Assembly: GCA_947579665.1 (NCBI GenBank)
Contig: OX388345.1
Coordinates: 65,773,454-65,837,453, forward strand
Length of the DNA: 64,000 nt
Origin: Sympetrum striolatum
Lineage: Eukaryota; Arthropoda; Insecta; Odonata; Libellulidae
Direction: 5' to 3'
Part shown: piece by piece, positions 62,084 through 64,000 of the stretch
Layout of the letters: every line of letters starts with the position of its first letter
How positions within the stretch are numbered: the stretch's first letter is position 1
Position numbers and translations under genes: made by a program
The notes under the pieces: generated by a model
The model's input: only the letters and a program-made list of their open reading frames with translations
What the model was told of the DNA's origin: nothing
Databases searched by the model: none

Positions 62084-62369
62084 GTCACAAACAATATAAA
62101 TAATGTTTGTGACTTAAAATTTAATATGATATAAATTAATCACTTATATATTTCTCAAGTTTAGATTGAATATAGAGTTCTAAAATACTGTCGTAGATAA
62201 ATATTTACATCTTAGATATAGAGAAAGTCACGTGCTGGCCACACCATATTTTTCTTATGGCTTTCGACTCACTATTAGAAACATGATTTTATATAAAAAA
62301 ATCTGATGTGGCCAAAACATTACTTTCTCCGTATTTATTGAAAACAGAAGCATATGCCGGTAATATATA

Positions 62370-62720
62370 AATAACTCCAAAACAATGAGTGTTACAGGAA
62401 AATGTTTCATACAATATTTGTACTAAAGTACAATATCTATAACTCTTGTACATTATTTTACATACCTACATTGCATTCTGACAGAGATATGTATGAAAAA
62501 CTTCAATTTCTGGATAAACAACAACTTCCAAGTAAGCATTATTGAAGAATAACTCCTAAGCAATCAGTGTTACGAAAAAATGTTTCATACAAAGGTTGTA
62601 GTAAAGTACATTATCTACAACATTTGTTTGTAGTTGTACATACCTACATTGCATTCTTACAGAGATATTTAAGAAACGAAATTTAGTTCCGGATAAACCG
62701 CAACTTCTGGTTAAGTGATA
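62370..62720 (+). repeat. Tandem duplication of a 178-bp segment inside the right arm of the transposon
   Basis: AATAACTCC begins at 62370 and again at 62548, and GTGTTAC, AAATGTTTCATACAA, TACATACCTACATTGCATTCT and ACAGAGATAT follow in the same order in both copies. The second copy is the one that corresponds to the left arm of the element. Confidence 0.88.
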
Positions 62721-62975
62721 TTCACAAAAAACTAATCAACTCTTGGCATTGTTAGGGGAATACTAAATATGAATTTTGAAAATGATCGGATGATCACTTT
62801 TTAAGATAGAGCGCCCATAAACTTTTTTACCACAGACAGACACACAGACAGACATGTTCGAGAAAATAGCGAAAACGAGCTCTATGGGCCCCAAAACATC
62901 TATTTCCGTCGAAATCTGGAGGTCGAATTGTTTTGCAAATACAATACTTTCTCTATACTACGTATAGGGAGAAAG

Positions 62976-64000
62976 TAAAAATTAACTGAATAAAGAAATC
63001 CATTTAAAATAAGAAACCATTTAAAAATATTACTAATCCTCAATAGGATATCAAATTCAATTTTTTGTCTGTTAATACCTTTTATTTTCCAGTTCTTATG
63101 CTATAAAATGTCTCATTATATAAGAGATTTTGCTCAATCATGTGTGTAGTACATACGAGAACTCTAGCTTAATAATTTAGCCTAGCCAAGATAGTTTGAA
63201 GTGAAATGTTTCTATAGACGATCAAAAATGTGATCTGATACCGGAAAATGGCTGTATATTTCAGACTAAATGTTTTGGAGAGTTTCATTCGAGCTCGAAC
63301 AAAATCTTTATTATAACCTTCTACGAAGATGACTTGACTTTTTTTAGCCGCCAGCGGTTCGATAAAAAATGTGGATTTTGGAAAACGGGAGGAAATATTC
63401 TCATTTCCTTTGATATGATTGCAAAAAAATAACGGATTTATGACGATTTAAAAGAATTCTCCGAGTTCTCAGGCCCTGGTAACTCCATAATAACGGAATT
63501 TTAACGCGTATTATGGCTACTACACGTGAATTTTACAACGTAGTCATAAAAATATATGCACGAAGATATTATTATGATTTTTCATTCAATTTTGCATGTT
63601 TCGATATAAGTAATATTATTTATTAGTTCAGTGCATGATTTTTAAGTTAGGCATTTAGAACTCGCTATAATTTCGTTTCATTTAGTAGTATTTCGTTTCG
63701 TTTAGATTTAGATATCTATATTCCCCGCAAGCCGCCAGTTTTTTAGGGTAGAATGTTAAGCAATACCAACGTCCTTACCCAATTTACCCTGTTAGTTTCT
63801 CTAATAGACTGCGAAAACAACAGCCAAAAGTCATTATCAGTTTCAGCGATTACTTCCTTTTAACTTTTTTTCAGTGCTTCTCGGAGATTGCGTTCGTTAT
63901 TTACTGGAGCTGCAATGTCATTTAATACGTCTACAAATTCTGAACCGGTGAATTTTTCAGAAAGCTTCCGTAGGTAAGCTCAGTTCTTCTCAACTTGAGT
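62976..64000. other. AT-rich intergenic DNA to the window end
   Basis: No gene or repeat recognised. Confidence 0.5.

Larger units (their letters stand above)
61411..62975. mobile_element. Non-autonomous DNA transposon with long terminal inverted repeats
   Basis: The ends CTTTCTCC and GGAGAAAG are flanked by TA on both sides (61409-61410 and 62976-62977). Inverted similarity runs about 350 bp inward from each end: the palindromic tip around ATACGTAGTATAGAGAAAG, the segment ATGTTTTGGGG, the GT-rich GTCTGTGTGT segment, GGGCGCTCTA (151 bases from the left end, about 159 from the right), GAGTTGATTAGTTTTT (226 and about 233) and ATGCAATG (about 330). The core holds no transposase; its 100-codon frame (61832-62134) is hydrophobic and ends in an (ACCAAA)-type repeat. 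A TA target duplication suggests Tc1/mariner-like mobilisation, but the family is not recognised. Confidence 0.85.

Noticed and set aside
61832..62134. 100-codon frame inside the long-inverted-repeat transposon
   Set aside because: Hydrophobic, T-rich DNA reading that ends in a CCAAA repeat. It has no transposase motif.

Overview
The window looks like gene-poor, AT-rich nuclear DNA from an arthropod, most likely an insect. I see no bacterial-style operons and no intact protein-coding gene of any length. What it does hold is eukaryotic RNA polymerase III genes, tRNA-derived SINE-like elements, decayed DNA transposons, fold-back elements and fragments that look like Penelope-like retroelement termini. 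The species cannot be fixed from sequence alone. Most open frames are short, hydrophobic or low-complexity chance frames.

The two firm genes are identical 73-nt tRNA-Ala(AGC) genes, at 18584-18656 on the plus strand and 56343-56415 on the minus strand. Both keep the G3:U70 alanine identity pair and are followed by T-runs. Tandem or degenerate tRNA-like units occur at 16203-16284, 19555-19676, 40638-40708, 48413-48540 and 58330-58405. Three of these share a GCGGTGGCG-type head and appear to be one SINE family.

The largest recognisable element is a pogo/Tigger-like DNA transposon at 30382-32447. It has 24-bp inverted termini, a TA target duplication, seven copies of a 15-bp GTCCAAAGTTACCCC-like motif, and a broken transposase relic that keeps the N-terminal helix-turn-helix start and the C-terminal domain but not the DDE core. 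A second non-autonomous element at 61411-62975 has inverted repeats of about 350 bp and a 178-bp duplication in one arm only.

The most interesting signal is three separate minus-strand motifs, near 34666, 37249 and 60374. Each can fold as a hammerhead ribozyme of the kind known from Penelope-like elements. They differ in sequence but share one layout: a CUGANGA-like core, one extra U, a hairpin, GAAA, a tiny stem III closing a UA loop, then UC at the expected cleavage site, with a closing stem I. Two of them sit in one arm of near-perfect palindromes, while the opposite arm carries a damaged core.

The rest is AT-rich DNA broken up by several 150-400 bp purine- or pyrimidine-biased islands of higher GC (near 7.5, 10.1, 13.6, 16.5, 28.5, 33.4, 39.0, 40.3 and 49.3 kb), simple repeats, and further hairpins and short tandem duplications.
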